Assembly: GCF_001083805.1 (NCBI RefSeq)
Contig: NZ_JXSK01000002.1
Location: 186,001 to 250,000, forward strand
Direction: 5' to 3'
Source of the DNA: Photorhabdus luminescens subsp. luminescens
Lineage (GTDB): Bacteria; Pseudomonadota; Gammaproteobacteria; Enterobacterales; Enterobacteriaceae
Length of the DNA: 64,000 bases
Made by a program: the position numbers and the translations under genes
Notes under the pieces: generated by a model
Told to the model about the DNA's origin: nothing
What the model saw: the letters and a program-made list of their open reading frames with translations, nothing else
Databases searched by the model: none
Shown: positions 29,378 through 39,204 of the stretch, piece by piece
Position numbering within the stretch: the first letter of the stretch is position 1
How the letters are laid out: the number at the start of each line of letters is the position of its first letter

Positions 29378-29758
29378 TTGAAAAAAATTATGGGTTTCAT
29401 ACTGTTAGCAATCATTATTATTGCTGCTCTTACTGTCAGAAACTACTATTTACTGCGAAATGATGTTGAAGAGGCATTAAACCACTATGAAACAATTGAA
29501 TACTATATTGGTACAGCAAATATTACAAACGTAACGCTCAGCCATTATCAACCGTTTTTATGTAAAAAAGGCTGCGAGCGTTTTATTCTAAAAATACAGG
29601 GTGAAAAAGGTGATGGGATAGTTGCTGCTGATATTAATCTCCATACTTCAGATGTTTCATCCGCTGTCCTTTGCTTATCTGATAACAAGAAAATAGCACT
29701 GACAGAAGATATCAACGATGATTTTATTAAAAACAACCTTAATACCCTATGCCAATAA
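29378..29758 (+). CDS. Small membrane-anchored protein of unknown function
   Basis: 126 residues with a strongly hydrophobic N-terminus (about 4-20, MGFILLAIIIIAALTV), a signal anchor without an obvious cleavage site. The soluble part (about 25-126) has three cysteines in its middle and end (FLCKKGCERF, VLCLS, TLCQ). The layout resembles the Coa1-like family of bacterial proteins (helix, short anchor, strand-rich domain), but this is a weak impression. GGAAGAGG stands before the TTG/ATG start region; the ATG at 29390 (MGFILL) is another possible start. The gene is AT-rich relative to argO and mscS and stands between them on the opposite strand, suggesting a later insertion. Confidence 0.65.
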   Translation: MKKIMGFILLAIIIIAALTVRNYYLLRNDVEEALNHYETIEYYIGTANITNVTLSHYQPFLCKKGCERFILKIQGEKGDGIVAADINLHTSDVSSAVLCLSDNKKIALTEDINDDFIKNNLNTLCQ

Positions 29759-29781
29759 AATAAACCAAGAGAACCGAGCGT

Positions 29782-29801
29782 CCGCGCTATCCATAGCGCG
29801 G
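29782..29801. terminator. GC-rich hairpin between the small membrane gene and mscS
   Basis: CCGCGCTAT-CC-ATAGCGCGG is a perfect 9-bp inverted repeat, 23 bases after the upstream gene's stop. No U tract follows on either strand. It may be a transcript-end hairpin shared by the convergent genes rather than a classical terminator. Confidence 0.45.
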
Positions 29802-29869
29802 CGCTGATTTACTGGTAAAATTTACTGTCTATTCACACCATCAGAAGGTTATTATCCAACGTCCTCTGA

Positions 29870-30742
29870 TTAATCACACATTTTATTCCGCGCCATAGCT
29901 TGATTCTGATGCAAATAAACATCCATTTGTGGATAAGGAATACTGATATTGTGTTTATCTAATGTGCGTTTAAAATTCTCCATCAAATCCCAATAAACCT
30001 CCCAAGCATCACCATTGGTCGTCCATACACGCACAATAAAATTCAGTGAAGATGGCGCCATTTCATGCAAACGAATCGTCACGCCTTTGTCATGCTGAAT
30101 ACGGTTGTCTGCGGCAATAACATTGCCTAATACTTTTTTAACTTCATCAATATCTGCATTATACGCCACACCGACCATAATCTGAGTTCGACGATTTGGT
30201 TCACGGCTGGTATTAATAACACTATCTGCAATAATTTTCCCATTCGGAATTACGATGATTTTGTCATCCGCTGTACGCAATGTAGTAGAGAAAATCTGCA
30301 CCTGAACAACCGTGCCCTCAACCGCGCCCAGAATAACATATTCGCCCGCACGAATTGGACGAAAAGCCACCAGCAATACCCCTGCGGCAAAGTTGGACAA
30401 AGAACCTTGTAAAGCCAAACCAACAGCCAAACCAGCAGCACCGATAACCGCAATGACTGAAGCCGTCTGAACCCCTAATTTGCCCAAAACTGCAATAATA
30501 GTGAATGCAATTATCGAATAACGAACAATAGCAGCCAGGAAATCTGATACCGTTACATCAATGCCACGCAATGACATAACTCTTTTCACGCCCTTACTAA
30601 TGAGTTTCGCCGCCATCAATCCCAGAACAAGAATCAGAATAGCAGCAACAGTATTGACCAGATATTGAATGATTAAATCCTGATGATTAATAAGCCAGCT
30701 TGTAGCTTCATTAATGCCACCAGACAGATTGATATCTTCCAT
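29870..30742 (-). CDS. mscS: Small-conductance mechanosensitive channel MscS
   Basis: 290 residues from ATG at 30742 (MEDINL, matching E. coli MEDLNV, with AAGGTGG upstream). It forms the heptameric inner-membrane channel that opens under membrane tension in hypo-osmotic shock. The pore helix TM3 reads [25 protein letters not shown] (in the region 95-120), with the Gly-Ala packing pattern and the kink glycine. The cytoplasmic beta and alpha-beta domains follow. It is the last gene of the E. coli-like block that starts at gcvP; the next gene belongs to a different E. coli region. Confidence 0.97.
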   Translation of the reverse strand: MEDINLSGGINEATSWLINHQDLIIQYLVNTVAAILILVLGLMAAKLISKGVKRVMSLRGIDVTVSDFLAAIVRYSIIAFTIIAVLGKLGVQTASVIAVIGAAGLAVGLALQGSLSNFAAGVLLVAFRPIRAGEYVILGAVEGTVVQVQIFSTTLRTADDKIIVIPNGKIIADSVINTSREPNRRTQIMVGVAYNADIDEVKKVLGNVIAADNRIQHDKGVTIRLHEMAPSSLNFIVRVWTTNGDAWEVYWDLMENFKRTLDKHNISIPYPQMDVYLHQNQAMARNKMCD

Positions 30743-30877
30743 TAAAACCACCTTGATTCTTTAGCTATTCAACTATAATTGAGTAAAATTACTCAATGAC
30801 TATCCTTCATAGCAACCATTAACAGTAAGAAAAAAACCTATCGTGCCAGAGAATGCTTTTTGTCTATATACAGCCTT

Positions 30878-31246
30878 TTACCAATCGTTTTTTAAAATAA
30901 AGTCCCGATAATCATTCAACATATCAATAAAATCCTTGGTACCACAAAAAGCCAGGCTCTCATTATCGTAATAGCTCATGCCCTCCTCCATCGAATCAGT
31001 TTCAAACTCAAGTTGATTAGCACGAACCATAATCTCTTCTTCATCCATTAGCAGCGTATATTCGTGACCCACAAGTTGCCATTGACGTTCACTGCCTTTA
31101 ATTTCAGCCAGCGCTGCGGCAACCTTATCTATCACCGTTAAATCACCTTTAACTTCTTCATTCAGCCACTGACCAATAGCTTCATGATCCATTGAGAACC
31201 GGCTAGTCACCTGTCCAGTGACATCCAGCAAAAATTCGTATTCCAT
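30878..31246 (-). CDS. yacL: YacL family protein (UPF0231)
   Basis: 122 residues from the ATG at 31246 (MEYEFLLD); GGAGG lies 5 bases upstream. It is a small acidic cytoplasmic protein of unknown function. The conserved block [21 protein letters not shown], broken here by only a few substitutions against E. coli YacL, and MEEGMSYYD identify it. In E. coli it follows acnB directly; here a Dabb-domain gene and about 1 kb of non-coding DNA separate them. Confidence 0.95.
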   Translation of the reverse strand: MEYEFLLDVTGQVTSRFSMDHEAIGQWLNEEVKGDLTVIDKVAAALAEIKGSERQWQLVGHEYTLLMDEEEIMVRANQLEFETDSMEEGMSYYDNESLAFCGTKDFIDMLNDYRDFILKNDW

Positions 31247-31252
31247 CATCAC

Positions 31253-31624
31253 CTCCGGTGCGTTCTTTTCATTTTAATACTTGCTAACAATTCTGCCCCA
31301 GAATCAACCCACAAACTGATAAGAAGTGGGCGATTAAAGGCTCTATGCCGACACAACGGTAAGGTTTCCACCTAGGATAACCAAAATGTGTCCACCCCAA
31401 GTTATTCTTGAGGTTTGTGTCCGCTACGGCTTTCATCGGAGGATGAATTCAGCCTCAGTGCAAATATAAACAAATGCACTATGATTAATAATATCTCAGA
31501 GAAACAAAAACAGCAAAATCGAACACACGTCCGCTAATCGATGAGGTATATTCAAGAGTCTTGCAATACAACCCGTTATTTTCTATCTTGTCTGGAAAAA
31601 CAAAGCCTCTTCTTAGGAGCCATT
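31253..31624. other. Intergenic region between yacL and the Dabb gene
   Basis: 372 bases between two divergent genes; it should hold both promoters. TAGGAG at the right end is the Dabb gene's ribosome site. A GGAGG followed by an 8-codon frame near 31438 may be chance. Nothing else was recognised. Confidence 0.45.
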
Positions 31625-31921
31625 ATGATACGTCATATTCTTTTGTTAAAATTCACACCCGAAATAAAAGAACAACAATTAACGACGATAAGAGATACCG
31701 CGATTTCTATGTCGCATCAAATCAAAGGTATTTCTGCCATTGAATGGGGAGGTAATGTAAGTAGTGAAAATAAAAATAAAGGTTTTACACATGCCATCAC
31801 CATGACATTTGATGACCAAAAAGCTATTTCAAACTATTTGTCTCACCCAGCGCATGACAAATTAAAAGATCTACTTATAGATTCTGTCGCTGATATCATT
31901 GTCTTTGATTATGAAGTGTAA
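31625..31921 (+). CDS. Dabb (stress-responsive A/B barrel) domain protein
   Basis: 98 residues from ATG at 31625 (MIRHILLLKF), chosen because TAGGAG is 7 bases upstream and the domain starts at this methionine. The pattern MIRHILLLKFTPEI at the start, a central helix, and SHPAHDKLKDLL before the final strand (VFDYEV) is typical of dimeric alpha-beta barrel Dabb proteins. These bind small hydrophobic molecules, and some cyclise polyketides. No substrate can be proposed. It stands alone between yacL and acnB on the opposite strand, in a place empty in E. coli, so it is probably accessory. Confidence 0.82.
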   Translation: MIRHILLLKFTPEIKEQQLTTIRDTAISMSHQIKGISAIEWGGNVSSENKNKGFTHAITMTFDDQKAISNYLSHPAHDKLKDLLIDSVADIIVFDYEV

Positions 31922-31979
31922 TTTTCATTCCTGGGGAATAACTATCTGCTAATCAATGTTCAACATAACGAATATTGCT

Positions 31980-32007
31980 GGCGCGACTAAAAATAATTAG
32001 ACGCGCC
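31980..32007 (+). terminator. Hairpin downstream of the Dabb gene
   Basis: GGCGCG-a-CTAA-aaataa-TTAG-a-CGCGCC, a 10-pair stem with one A/A mismatch, 59 bases past the stop. It has no U tract on the plus strand, so a termination role is uncertain. Confidence 0.45.
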
Positions 32008-32852
32008 GATTATCGATAAAAATAGAATTACGCAGATTTTCATGGGAAATTTAAATATTTAATCAATAATTAAATACCACATAAAAATTTTTTAATCCTG
32101 CCTATTCGATAATAGCTTGCTGTAAAATCAGCATCATTTATAAAAGATAATTAAATAATAAAATAGAGTATTTCACCTCCCACTTTAGGATGATAAAAAA
32201 ACCATTTTAAAAAGAAGAATCGCACCTACCTCATTGAAAATAAGATAAAAATTATATAGACAGAACGGATTAAGACAGTATAAAACCCGTTTAAACTGGC
32301 ATATTTAAGTTATCGTGGTTTTGTATAATAAATGCAACATAATAACACTGCAAGTAACCCGGTTCATGTGCTGTAAAATCATGTGATTGGGAATTATATT
32401 ATACTGATAATTAGGTTTTTTCTGTTTTTATTTTTTAGGTTTAAAGCCAAAAAGAGTAACAGGCTTGTTAATAGTATTAAAACAAAATCCCATTTTCCTT
32501 TAATAGTTTATAATACCGATAAATGTTTTTATTCTTTTTAGCTACTAATTTTCCCAATACGGTTAATATTGTTATTTTCTCCCCGGATTAATCAATTTCA
32601 AATCCATTTTTCCTGATGTTTTTTCTGTTAATGTCAGTTATAGCACCGCACTTTTTACTCACTTTAAAAAATCCTTAATCACTACTTTTTACCTTTAATG
32701 ATTAAAGTTTTTATCCACTTTTTCACAATACATTTGCCCTTTTTTCCAGATTTTAAAATCATACTGACAGGCAAAAACGACCTTTTTTAACACTCGTTTT
32801 ATCATTGATAAAAACTCAGCAGTGATAATCGAAACGTTAAAAGTCAGCAATC

Positions 32853-32880
32853 TAAATGGGAGGTTTTTACCTCCCATTTA
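32853..32880 (-). terminator. acnB terminator
   Basis: A perfect 11-bp stem (TAAATGGGAGG / CCTCCCATTTA) with a 6-base loop, 23 bases after the acnB stop. The 3' arm itself ends in ATTTA; the U tract is short. Confidence 0.8.
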
Positions 32881-32902
32881 TTGGTATTACAATATATCGG
32901 AA

Positions 32903-35500
32903 TTACACCGCAGTTTGGAAAATCACATCATCCGCTTTTTCAGTGTATTGGTTAAGCTGATCAAAATTGAGATAACGGTAAGTATCTTCCGCGGTCTCAT
33001 CAACTTTATCCATAAATTGCTGGTACTCTTCCGGTGTCGGCAGACGTCCCAACAGAGAAGCTACAGCAGCCAGTTCAGCCGATGCCAAGTAAACATTCGC
33101 CCCCGTCCCCAGACGATTCGGGAAGTTACGAGTCGAAGTGGAAACCACCGTTACACCGTCAGCAACACGAGCTTGGTTACCCATACACAAAGAACAACCA
33201 GGAATTTCAATCCGCGCCCCACTCTTACCAAAGATGCTGTAATAACCTTCCTCAGTGAGTTGGGCTGCATCCATTTTCGTTGGCGGAGCAACCCACAAAC
33301 GAGTTGGTAATTGGCCTTTATGTTGATCCAATAACTTACCGGCTGCACGGAAATGACCAATGTTAGTCATACAAGAACCGATAAAAACTTCATCGATTTT
33401 GCTGTTAGCCACATCGGATAGCAAACGGGCATCATCTGGATCATTCGGCGCGCACAGAATAGGTTCTTTAATTTCGGCCAGATCGATTTCGATAACCGCG
33501 GCGTATTCTGCATCAGCATCGGCTTCCAGCAGTTGAGGATCTTTCAGCCAGTTTTCCATACCCGTTACACGGCGTTCCAATGTACGACGGTCACCATAAC
33601 CTTCGGCAATCATCCATTTCAGCAACACAATATTGGACTGCAAGTATTCAATAATCGGCGCTTTATCCAATTTAATGGTACAGCCCGCCGCAGAGCGCTC
33701 CGCAGAAGCATCCGCCAGTTCAAATGCCTGCTCAACTTTCAGATCCGGCAAACCTTCGATTTCGAGGATACGACCAGAGAAGATGTTTTTCTTACCTTTC
33801 TTTTCAACCGTCAGCAGACCTTGCTGAATCGCATAGTAAGGAATCGCATGAACCAAATCACGCAAAGTAATTCCGGGCTGCATCTGCCCTTTAAAACGAA
33901 CCAACACAGATTCTGGCATATCCAAAGGCATCACCCCCGTCGCAGCAGCAAACGCCACCAGACCAGAACCTGCCGGGAAGGAAATACCAATCGGGAAACG
34001 AGTATGAGAATCACCGCCCGTACCAACGGTATCAGGCAACAGCATACGGTTCAGCCATGAGTGAATGATGCCGTCGCCGGGACGCAGAGAAACACCTCCA
34101 CGATTCATAATGAAGTCAGGCAAGGTATGGTGAGTAGTGACGTCAACTGGCTTAGGATAAGCCGCAGTATGGCAGAATGACTGCATTACCAGATCCGCAG
34201 AGAAGCCTAAGCACGCCAGATCTTTCAGTTCGTCACGAGTCATTGGGCCAGTTGTATCCTGAGAACCAACAGAAGTCATTTTAGGTTCACAATATTCACC
34301 TGGACGAATACCTGCCGTGCCACATGCCCGGCCAACCATTTTCTGAGCCAGAGAGAAACCGCGACTACTTTCCTCAACCGCTTTCGCCTGACGGAAGACA
34401 TCGCTGGGGGGTAAACCAAGAGACTCACGCGCCTTACTGGTCAAACCGCGGCCGATAATCAGTGGAATACGGCCGCCAGCACGAACTTCATCCAACAATA
34501 CATCTGTTTTCAGTTCAAATTCAGCCAGTAGCTCATTGGTTTCATGGTGACGTACTTCCCCTTTATATGGGTAGATATCAATCACATCCCCCATATTTAG
34601 TTTAGTTACATCTATCTCTATTGGCAGCGCACCAGCATCTTCCATCGTATTGAAGAAGATTGGCGCAATTTTACCGCCCAGAACAACGCCGCCACCACGT
34701 TTGTTTGGCACAAATGGAATATCTTCGCCCATAAACCACAATACTGAGTTAGTGGCCGATTTGCGGGAAGAACCTGTACCTACCACATCACCGATATAAG
34801 CCAGCGGATAGCCTTTCTTATTCAGCTCTTCAATTTGTTTGATTGGACCAATAACACCAGCTTGATCCGGAGCAATTCCTTCGCGGGCATTTTTCAACAT
34901 TGCCAGAGCATGCAGCGGAATATCAGGGCGTGACCATGCATCCTGTGCAGGAGATAAGTCGTCAGTGTTTGTTTCACCCGTCACTTTAAATACCGTGACT
35001 GTAATTTTTTCTGCCAATTCAGGGCGTTCCAGATACCACTGCGCATCAGCCCAAGATTGCATAATTTGTTTGGCTTGTGGATTACCTGCTTTTGCTTTTT
35101 CTTCTACATCATAGAAGTTGTCAAACATCAACAAAGTATGAGAGAGCGCTTTAGCTGCAATTGGAGCCAGTTTTTCATTATCCAGAGCATCAATCAAAGG
35201 ATGAATATTATAACCACCTTGCATTGTTCCAAGCAGTTCAACCGCTTTTTCTGGCGTGATTAGTGGTGAAATAGTTTCGCCTTTCGCAATGGCGGCAAGA
35301 AAACCGGCTTTTACATAAGCCGCTTCATCAACGCCAGGGGGAATACGGTTAATCAGCAGATCTAACAGGAAATCTTCTTCACCTTTTGGTGGGCTCTTCA
35401 GTAACTCAACCAGCGCCGCCGCTTGTGTCGCGTCCAATGGTTTAGGGACGACGCCTTGGGCTGCACGCTCGGCTACGTGCTTGCGGTATTCTTCTAGCAC
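32903..35500 (-). CDS. acnB: Aconitate hydratase B
   Basis: 865 residues, the same length as E. coli AcnB, the main TCA-cycle aconitase, which isomerises citrate to isocitrate. Its apo-form binds mRNA. The domain order is HEAT-like (1-160), swivel domain early (about 165-380) and the catalytic core after it, as in type B enzymes. The [4Fe-4S] cysteines are visible in [10 protein letters not shown] (near 709) and GCSLCMGNQ (near 768 and 771). It stands between lpd (upstream) and its own terminator. E. coli's yacH, between lpd and acnB, is absent here. Confidence 0.98.
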   Translation of the reverse strand: MLEEYRKHVAERAAQGVVPKPLDATQAAALVELLKSPPKGEEDFLLDLLINRIPPGVDEAAYVKAGFLAAIAKGETISPLITPEKAVELLGTMQGGYNIHPLIDALDNEKLAPIAAKALSHTLLMFDNFYDVEEKAKAGNPQAKQIMQSWADAQWYLERPELAEKITVTVFKVTGETNTDDLSPAQDAWSRPDIPLHALAMLKNAREGIAPDQAGVIGPIKQIEELNKKGYPLAYIGDVVGTGSSRKSATNSVLWFMGEDIPFVPNKRGGGVVLGGKIAPIFFNTMEDAGALPIEIDVTKLNMGDVIDIYPYKGEVRHHETNELLAEFELKTDVLLDEVRAGGRIPLIIGRGLTSKARESLGLPPSDVFRQAKAVEESSRGFSLAQKMVGRACGTAGIRPGEYCEPKMTSVGSQDTTGPMTRDELKDLACLGFSADLVMQSFCHTAAYPKPVDVTTHHTLPDFIMNRGGVSLRPGDGIIHSWLNRMLLPDTVGTGGDSHTRFPIGISFPAGSGLVAFAAATGVMPLDMPESVLVRFKGQMQPGITLRDLVHAIPYYAIQQGLLTVEKKGKKNIFSGRILEIEGLPDLKVEQAFELADASAERSAAGCTIKLDKAPIIEYLQSNIVLLKWMIAEGYGDRRTLERRVTGMENWLKDPQLLEADADAEYAAVIEIDLAEIKEPILCAPNDPDDARLLSDVANSKIDEVFIGSCMTNIGHFRAAGKLLDQHKGQLPTRLWVAPPTKMDAAQLTEEGYYSIFGKSGARIEIPGCSLCMGNQARVADGVTVVSTSTRNFPNRLGTGANVYLASAELAAVASLLGRLPTPEEYQQFMDKVDETAEDTYRYLNFDQLNQYTEKADDVIFQTAV

Positions 35501-35963
35501 GACTTTCTCCTCGCTCTCATTGTCATTTTATCTACCCGGCTCTGCACCCACCTTAGAACCTGCCTCATAAAGCTATCGCCTTTGCGCAACAACATGTGTT
35601 TTCGCAACAATAGCCCCTCCAGGGACAGGTTGTTAATTATGGTTCCGGGTGCCAGGTCAGAGGATTGCCAGCATAACTCAGCAAGTGCAAACAAGTTATG
35701 CCCAGCTTCGGGCATCCAGCATACCAAAATTTGAATGCGATGTTAATTCGTTCACATAAAAGTAACATTAACTGATAGTAATATTCTGAATTAACAGCAG
35801 ACAAAGCTATTAAAACAGATTATTCCACTGATTTTTGCCAGTAACACCTATAAAAGCCATACTTTTTATACTATGTTTCTTCAAACAGGTCATACCAGAA
35901 TAAAAAACGGCTTTCATATAAATGAAAGCCGCTTCGGTAAATTAGACTAATCGATTTAAGAAA
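35501..35963. other. acnB upstream region
   Basis: 463 bases between acnB and lpd. It holds the acnB promoter region and the lpd terminator. A weak 77-codon minus-strand frame overlapping the acnB start is not credible (no ribosome site, no domain). No CRP or Fur-like site could be assigned with confidence. Confidence 0.5.
35908..35931 (-). terminator. lpd terminator
   Basis: A perfect 10-bp stem (CGGCTTTCAT / ATGAAAGCCG) with a 4-base loop, followed by TTTTTTA on the minus strand, 33 bases after lpd. It ends the pdhR-aceE-aceF-lpd transcript. Confidence 0.92.
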
Positions 35964-37391
35964 TTATTTCTTTTTCTTCGCTTTGGCATTTGGCAAATCA
36001 GTAATGCTGCCTTCAAAGACTTCAGCCGCCAGACCTACCGATTCATGCAACGTTGGGTGAGCATGGATAGTCAACGCGATATCTTCCGCATCACAACCCA
36101 TTTCAATCGCCAGACCGATTTCACCTAGCAGTTCACCACCGTTAGTACCAACAATAGCACCACCGATAATGCGATTGCTTTCTTTATCGAAAATCAGTTT
36201 GGTCATACCGTCAGCACAATCAGAAGCAATTGCGCGGCCAGAAGCTGCCCACGGGAAAGTTGCCGTTTCATAGCTAATACCTTTCTCTTTCGCTTCTTTC
36301 TCAGTCAAGCCAACCCATGCAACTTCTGGTTCAGTGTAAGCAATAGATGGAATCACTTTTGGATCAAAGTAATGTTTCTTACCGGAAATAACTTCCGCCG
36401 CAACGTGACCTTCGTGAACACCTTTATGCGCCAGCATAGGCTGACCAACGATGTCGCCAATAGCAAAGATGTGCGGTACATTGGTGCGCATTTGCTTATC
36501 AACATGGATAAAGCCGCGGTCATCAACTACAACACCGGCGTTACCTGCATCCAGCGTCTTACCGTTAGGCACACGACCGATGGCAACCAGAACCGCGTCA
36601 TAACGCTGTGGTTCTGTCGGTGCGTTTTTGCCTTCCATCGTGACGTAGATACCATCTTCTTTGGCTTCTACCACGGTAACTTTGGTTTCCAGCATCAGAT
36701 TGAATTGTTTGCTGATACGTTTAGTAAAGACTTTCACCACATCTTTATCAGCCGCAGGAATAACTTGATCCAACATTTCAACAACATCAATCTGAGAGCC
36801 CAGAGCGTGGTAAACGGTTCCCATTTCCAGACCGATAATACCGCCGCCCATTACTAACAAGCGGCCAGGAACCGTTGTCAGCGCCAACGCATCGGTAGAA
36901 TCCCAAACGCGTGGGTCATCATGAGGAATAAATGGCAGTTGAATAGGACGGGAACCCGCGGCAATAATGGCGTTATCAAAATTAATCGTTGTTGCGCCGC
37001 CTTCACCTTCAACAACCAGCGTGTTAGCTCCCGTAAATTTACCAACACCATTAACCACTTTAACTTTACGGCCTTTAGCCATACCAGCCAAACCACCGGT
37101 TAGCTGATTAATAACTTTTTCTTTCCAAACACGGACTTTTTCGATGTCAGTTTTGGGTTCGCCAAAAACGATGCCATGATCTGCCAGCGCTTTAGCTTCC
37201 TCAATAACTTTTGCTACATGCAGCAATGCCTTAGAAGGGATACAACCAACGTTAAGACAAACACCACCTAAGGTAGAGTAACGTTCCACCAGGACGGTTT
37301 CCAAACCTAAATCCGCGCAACGAAAAGCAGCAGAATATCCTGCTGGACCTGCCCCAAGCACCACAACTTGGGTTTTAATTTCAGTACTCAT
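35964..37391 (-). CDS. lpd: Dihydrolipoamide dehydrogenase (E3)
   Basis: 475 residues from the ATG at 37391 (MSTEIKTQ, the E. coli start); a second ATG lies one codon upstream. The flavoprotein reoxidises lipoyl groups of the pyruvate and 2-oxoglutarate dehydrogenases and of GcvH (L protein). FAD-binding GAGPAGYSAAF, the redox disulfide CLNVGC near 45-50, NAD-binding GGGIIGLEMG near 182 and the catalytic HAHPTLHE near 445 are intact. It follows aceF with a weak internal terminator between them, as in E. coli, which allows partly independent expression. Confidence 0.98.
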   Translation of the reverse strand: MSTEIKTQVVVLGAGPAGYSAAFRCADLGLETVLVERYSTLGGVCLNVGCIPSKALLHVAKVIEEAKALADHGIVFGEPKTDIEKVRVWKEKVINQLTGGLAGMAKGRKVKVVNGVGKFTGANTLVVEGEGGATTINFDNAIIAAGSRPIQLPFIPHDDPRVWDSTDALALTTVPGRLLVMGGGIIGLEMGTVYHALGSQIDVVEMLDQVIPAADKDVVKVFTKRISKQFNLMLETKVTVVEAKEDGIYVTMEGKNAPTEPQRYDAVLVAIGRVPNGKTLDAGNAGVVVDDRGFIHVDKQMRTNVPHIFAIGDIVGQPMLAHKGVHEGHVAAEVISGKKHYFDPKVIPSIAYTEPEVAWVGLTEKEAKEKGISYETATFPWAASGRAIASDCADGMTKLIFDKESNRIIGGAIVGTNGGELLGEIGLAIEMGCDAEDIALTIHAHPTLHESVGLAAEVFEGSITDLPNAKAKKKK

Positions 37392-37570
37392 CATGACCTC
37401 TTAATTGTTTGTCCGGCGGGTCAGGCGCCAAAAACGATATATTCCACCGGGACCTACACACCGCGAGCAGTTTACAGAATTGTTAATAACCTGAAAAGCG
37501 CGTTAACGTGACAGAACTCGCAACAAACCAACCAGATATAAGCTGTTTCTCTGTCACCGCAATAACAATC

Positions 37571-37591
37571 AGGCCGGCGCATGGCCGGCCT
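37571..37591 (-). terminator. Internal hairpin between aceF and lpd
   Basis: AGGCCGGC / GCCGGCCT stem with a 5-base loop, 6 bases after the aceF stop. The following minus-strand sequence GATTGTTATT is only moderately U-rich, so it probably attenuates or stabilises rather than fully terminates. Confidence 0.6.
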
Positions 37592-37597
37592 TTGAGA

Positions 37598-39190
37598 TTA
37601 CATCACCAGACGGCGGATATCGTTCATCGCATGATTAATAAATGTGATGAAACGCGCGCCATCAGCGCCATCGATCACACGGTGATCGAAGGAGAGAGAC
37701 AGAGGCAACATCAGACGTGGTACAAACTCTTTACCATTCCATACTGGCTTCATTGATGAGCGGGATACGCCCAAAATAGCCACTTCCGGCGCATTAACGA
37801 TTGGCGTAAATGCTGTACCGCCGATACCGCCCAGGCTTGAAATAGTGAAGCATCCACCCTGCATATCAGATGCAGTCAGTTTGCCTGCACGAGCTTTCTT
37901 AGACATTTCAGTCAGCTCGCGGGACAATTCGATAATGCCTTTCTTATTAACGTCACGGAACACTGGAACCACCAGACCATTAGGCGTGTCAACTGCCACA
38001 CCAATGTTGATGTATTTTTTCAGCGTTAATTTTTGACCATCTTCCGAGATAGAGCTGTTAAAGCGCGGCATCTCTTCCAATGCTTTTGCTACCGCTTTCA
38101 TGATGAATACTAGCGGAGTGATCTTCACGCCAAGCTGTTTCTTTTCAGCTTCCTGATTTTGCTGTTTGCGGAAGTTTTCAACTTCAGTAATATCCGTTTC
38201 GTCGAACTGTGTAACATGTGGGATCATCATCCAGTTACGGCTCAGGTTAGCACCAGAGATTTTCTGAATACGGCCCAGTTCAACTTCTTCAATTTCACCA
38301 AATTTGCTGAAATCAACTTTTGGCCAAGGCAACATACCAGGCAGACCGCCACCCGCTGATGCAGGAGCCGATTCAGCACGTTTAACCGCGTCTTTCACGT
38401 AGGCCTGAACGTCTTCACGCAGAACACGGCCTTTACGCCCTGTGCCTTTCACTTTAGCCAGGTTAACGCCGAATTCACGCGCCAGACGACGGATCACCGG
38501 CGTTGCATGAACATAAGCGCTATTTTCAGCGAAATCATTTTTGTCTTCTTCTGCGAAGCTTCTGCTAGCAATAACCGGCGCTGCCGCTTTCTCTGGTTCA
38601 GCCGCTGGAGCAGAGGCAGCCGGAGCAGCCGGCGCCGCGCCCGCAACTTCAAATACCATAATCATAGAACCGGTTTTCACTTTATCACCGGCCTTGATTT
38701 GAATTTCTTTAACGATACCTGCGAATGGCGCCGGTACTTCCATAGAGGCTTTATCGCCTTCTACGGTGATCAGCGACTGTTCCGCTGTAACCGTATCGCC
38801 TTTTTTGACCATCACTTCGGTAACTTCAACTTCATCACCACCGATATCCGGTACATGAACATTCATAGCAGCAGAAGCTACTGGTTCTGGCTCTGCCATA
38901 CGCGAAGACAATGCTATCGCTGCTGGTTCTTCCGCTGGAGCAGCTTCTACAGCACCTTCCGCGGAACCAAAAATCATAATCAGTTTATCGGTTTCAACTT
39001 TATCGCCAACTGCAATAATGATCTCTTTAACAACACCCGCTTGTGGGGATGGAACTTCCATAGAAGCCTTATCACCTTCCACGGTGATCAGCGATTGCTC
39101 AGCTTCCACTGTATCGCCAACTTTCACCATGATTTCGGTGACTTCAACTTCATCCGCACCGATATCCGGTACCTTAATTTCGATAGCCAT
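37598..39190 (-). CDS. aceF: Pyruvate dehydrogenase E2, dihydrolipoyl acetyltransferase
   Basis: 530 residues, shorter than the roughly 630 of E. coli because it has two N-terminal lipoyl domains rather than three. The lipoyl lysines lie in VEGDKAS at 41 and near 149. Alanine/proline-rich linkers follow each. The E1/E3-binding domain ([21 protein letters not shown]) is near 225-265, and the catalytic domain ends with [11 protein letters not shown], with the active His near 503. E2 forms the core of the pyruvate dehydrogenase complex and transfers acetyl to CoA. It lies 14 bases after aceE in the pdhR-aceE-aceF-lpd operon. The two lipoyl-domain sequences are nearly alike at DNA level, so recombination between domains is a plausible way the third was lost. 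Confidence 0.97.
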   Translation of the reverse strand: MAIEIKVPDIGADEVEVTEIMVKVGDTVEAEQSLITVEGDKASMEVPSPQAGVVKEIIIAVGDKVETDKLIMIFGSAEGAVEAAPAEEPAAIALSSRMAEPEPVASAAMNVHVPDIGGDEVEVTEVMVKKGDTVTAEQSLITVEGDKASMEVPAPFAGIVKEIQIKAGDKVKTGSMIMVFEVAGAAPAAPAASAPAAEPEKAAAPVIASRSFAEEDKNDFAENSAYVHATPVIRRLAREFGVNLAKVKGTGRKGRVLREDVQAYVKDAVKRAESAPASAGGGLPGMLPWPKVDFSKFGEIEEVELGRIQKISGANLSRNWMMIPHVTQFDETDITEVENFRKQQNQEAEKKQLGVKITPLVFIMKAVAKALEEMPRFNSSISEDGQKLTLKKYINIGVAVDTPNGLVVPVFRDVNKKGIIELSRELTEMSKKARAGKLTASDMQGGCFTISSLGGIGGTAFTPIVNAPEVAILGVSRSSMKPVWNGKEFVPRLMLPLSLSFDHRVIDGADGARFITFINHAMNDIRRLVM

Positions 39191-39204
39191 TGATTCTTTA
39201 CCTC

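Larger units (their letters stand above)
31922..32902. other. 1-kb AT-rich gap downstream of acnB
   Basis: 981 bases with no credible gene; stops are frequent in all frames. It contains a GC-rich hairpin at 31980-32007 (GGCGCG...CGCGCC with an inner CTAA/TTAG pairing), just after the Dabb gene, and the acnB terminator at its right end. The middle 32.1-32.8 kb is over two-thirds A+T by eye and has no visible repeats. Confidence 0.6.

Noticed and set aside
35494-35727. 77-codon minus-strand frame upstream of acnB
   Set aside because: Overlaps the acnB start, no ribosome site or recognisable domain; E. coli yacH is not encoded here.
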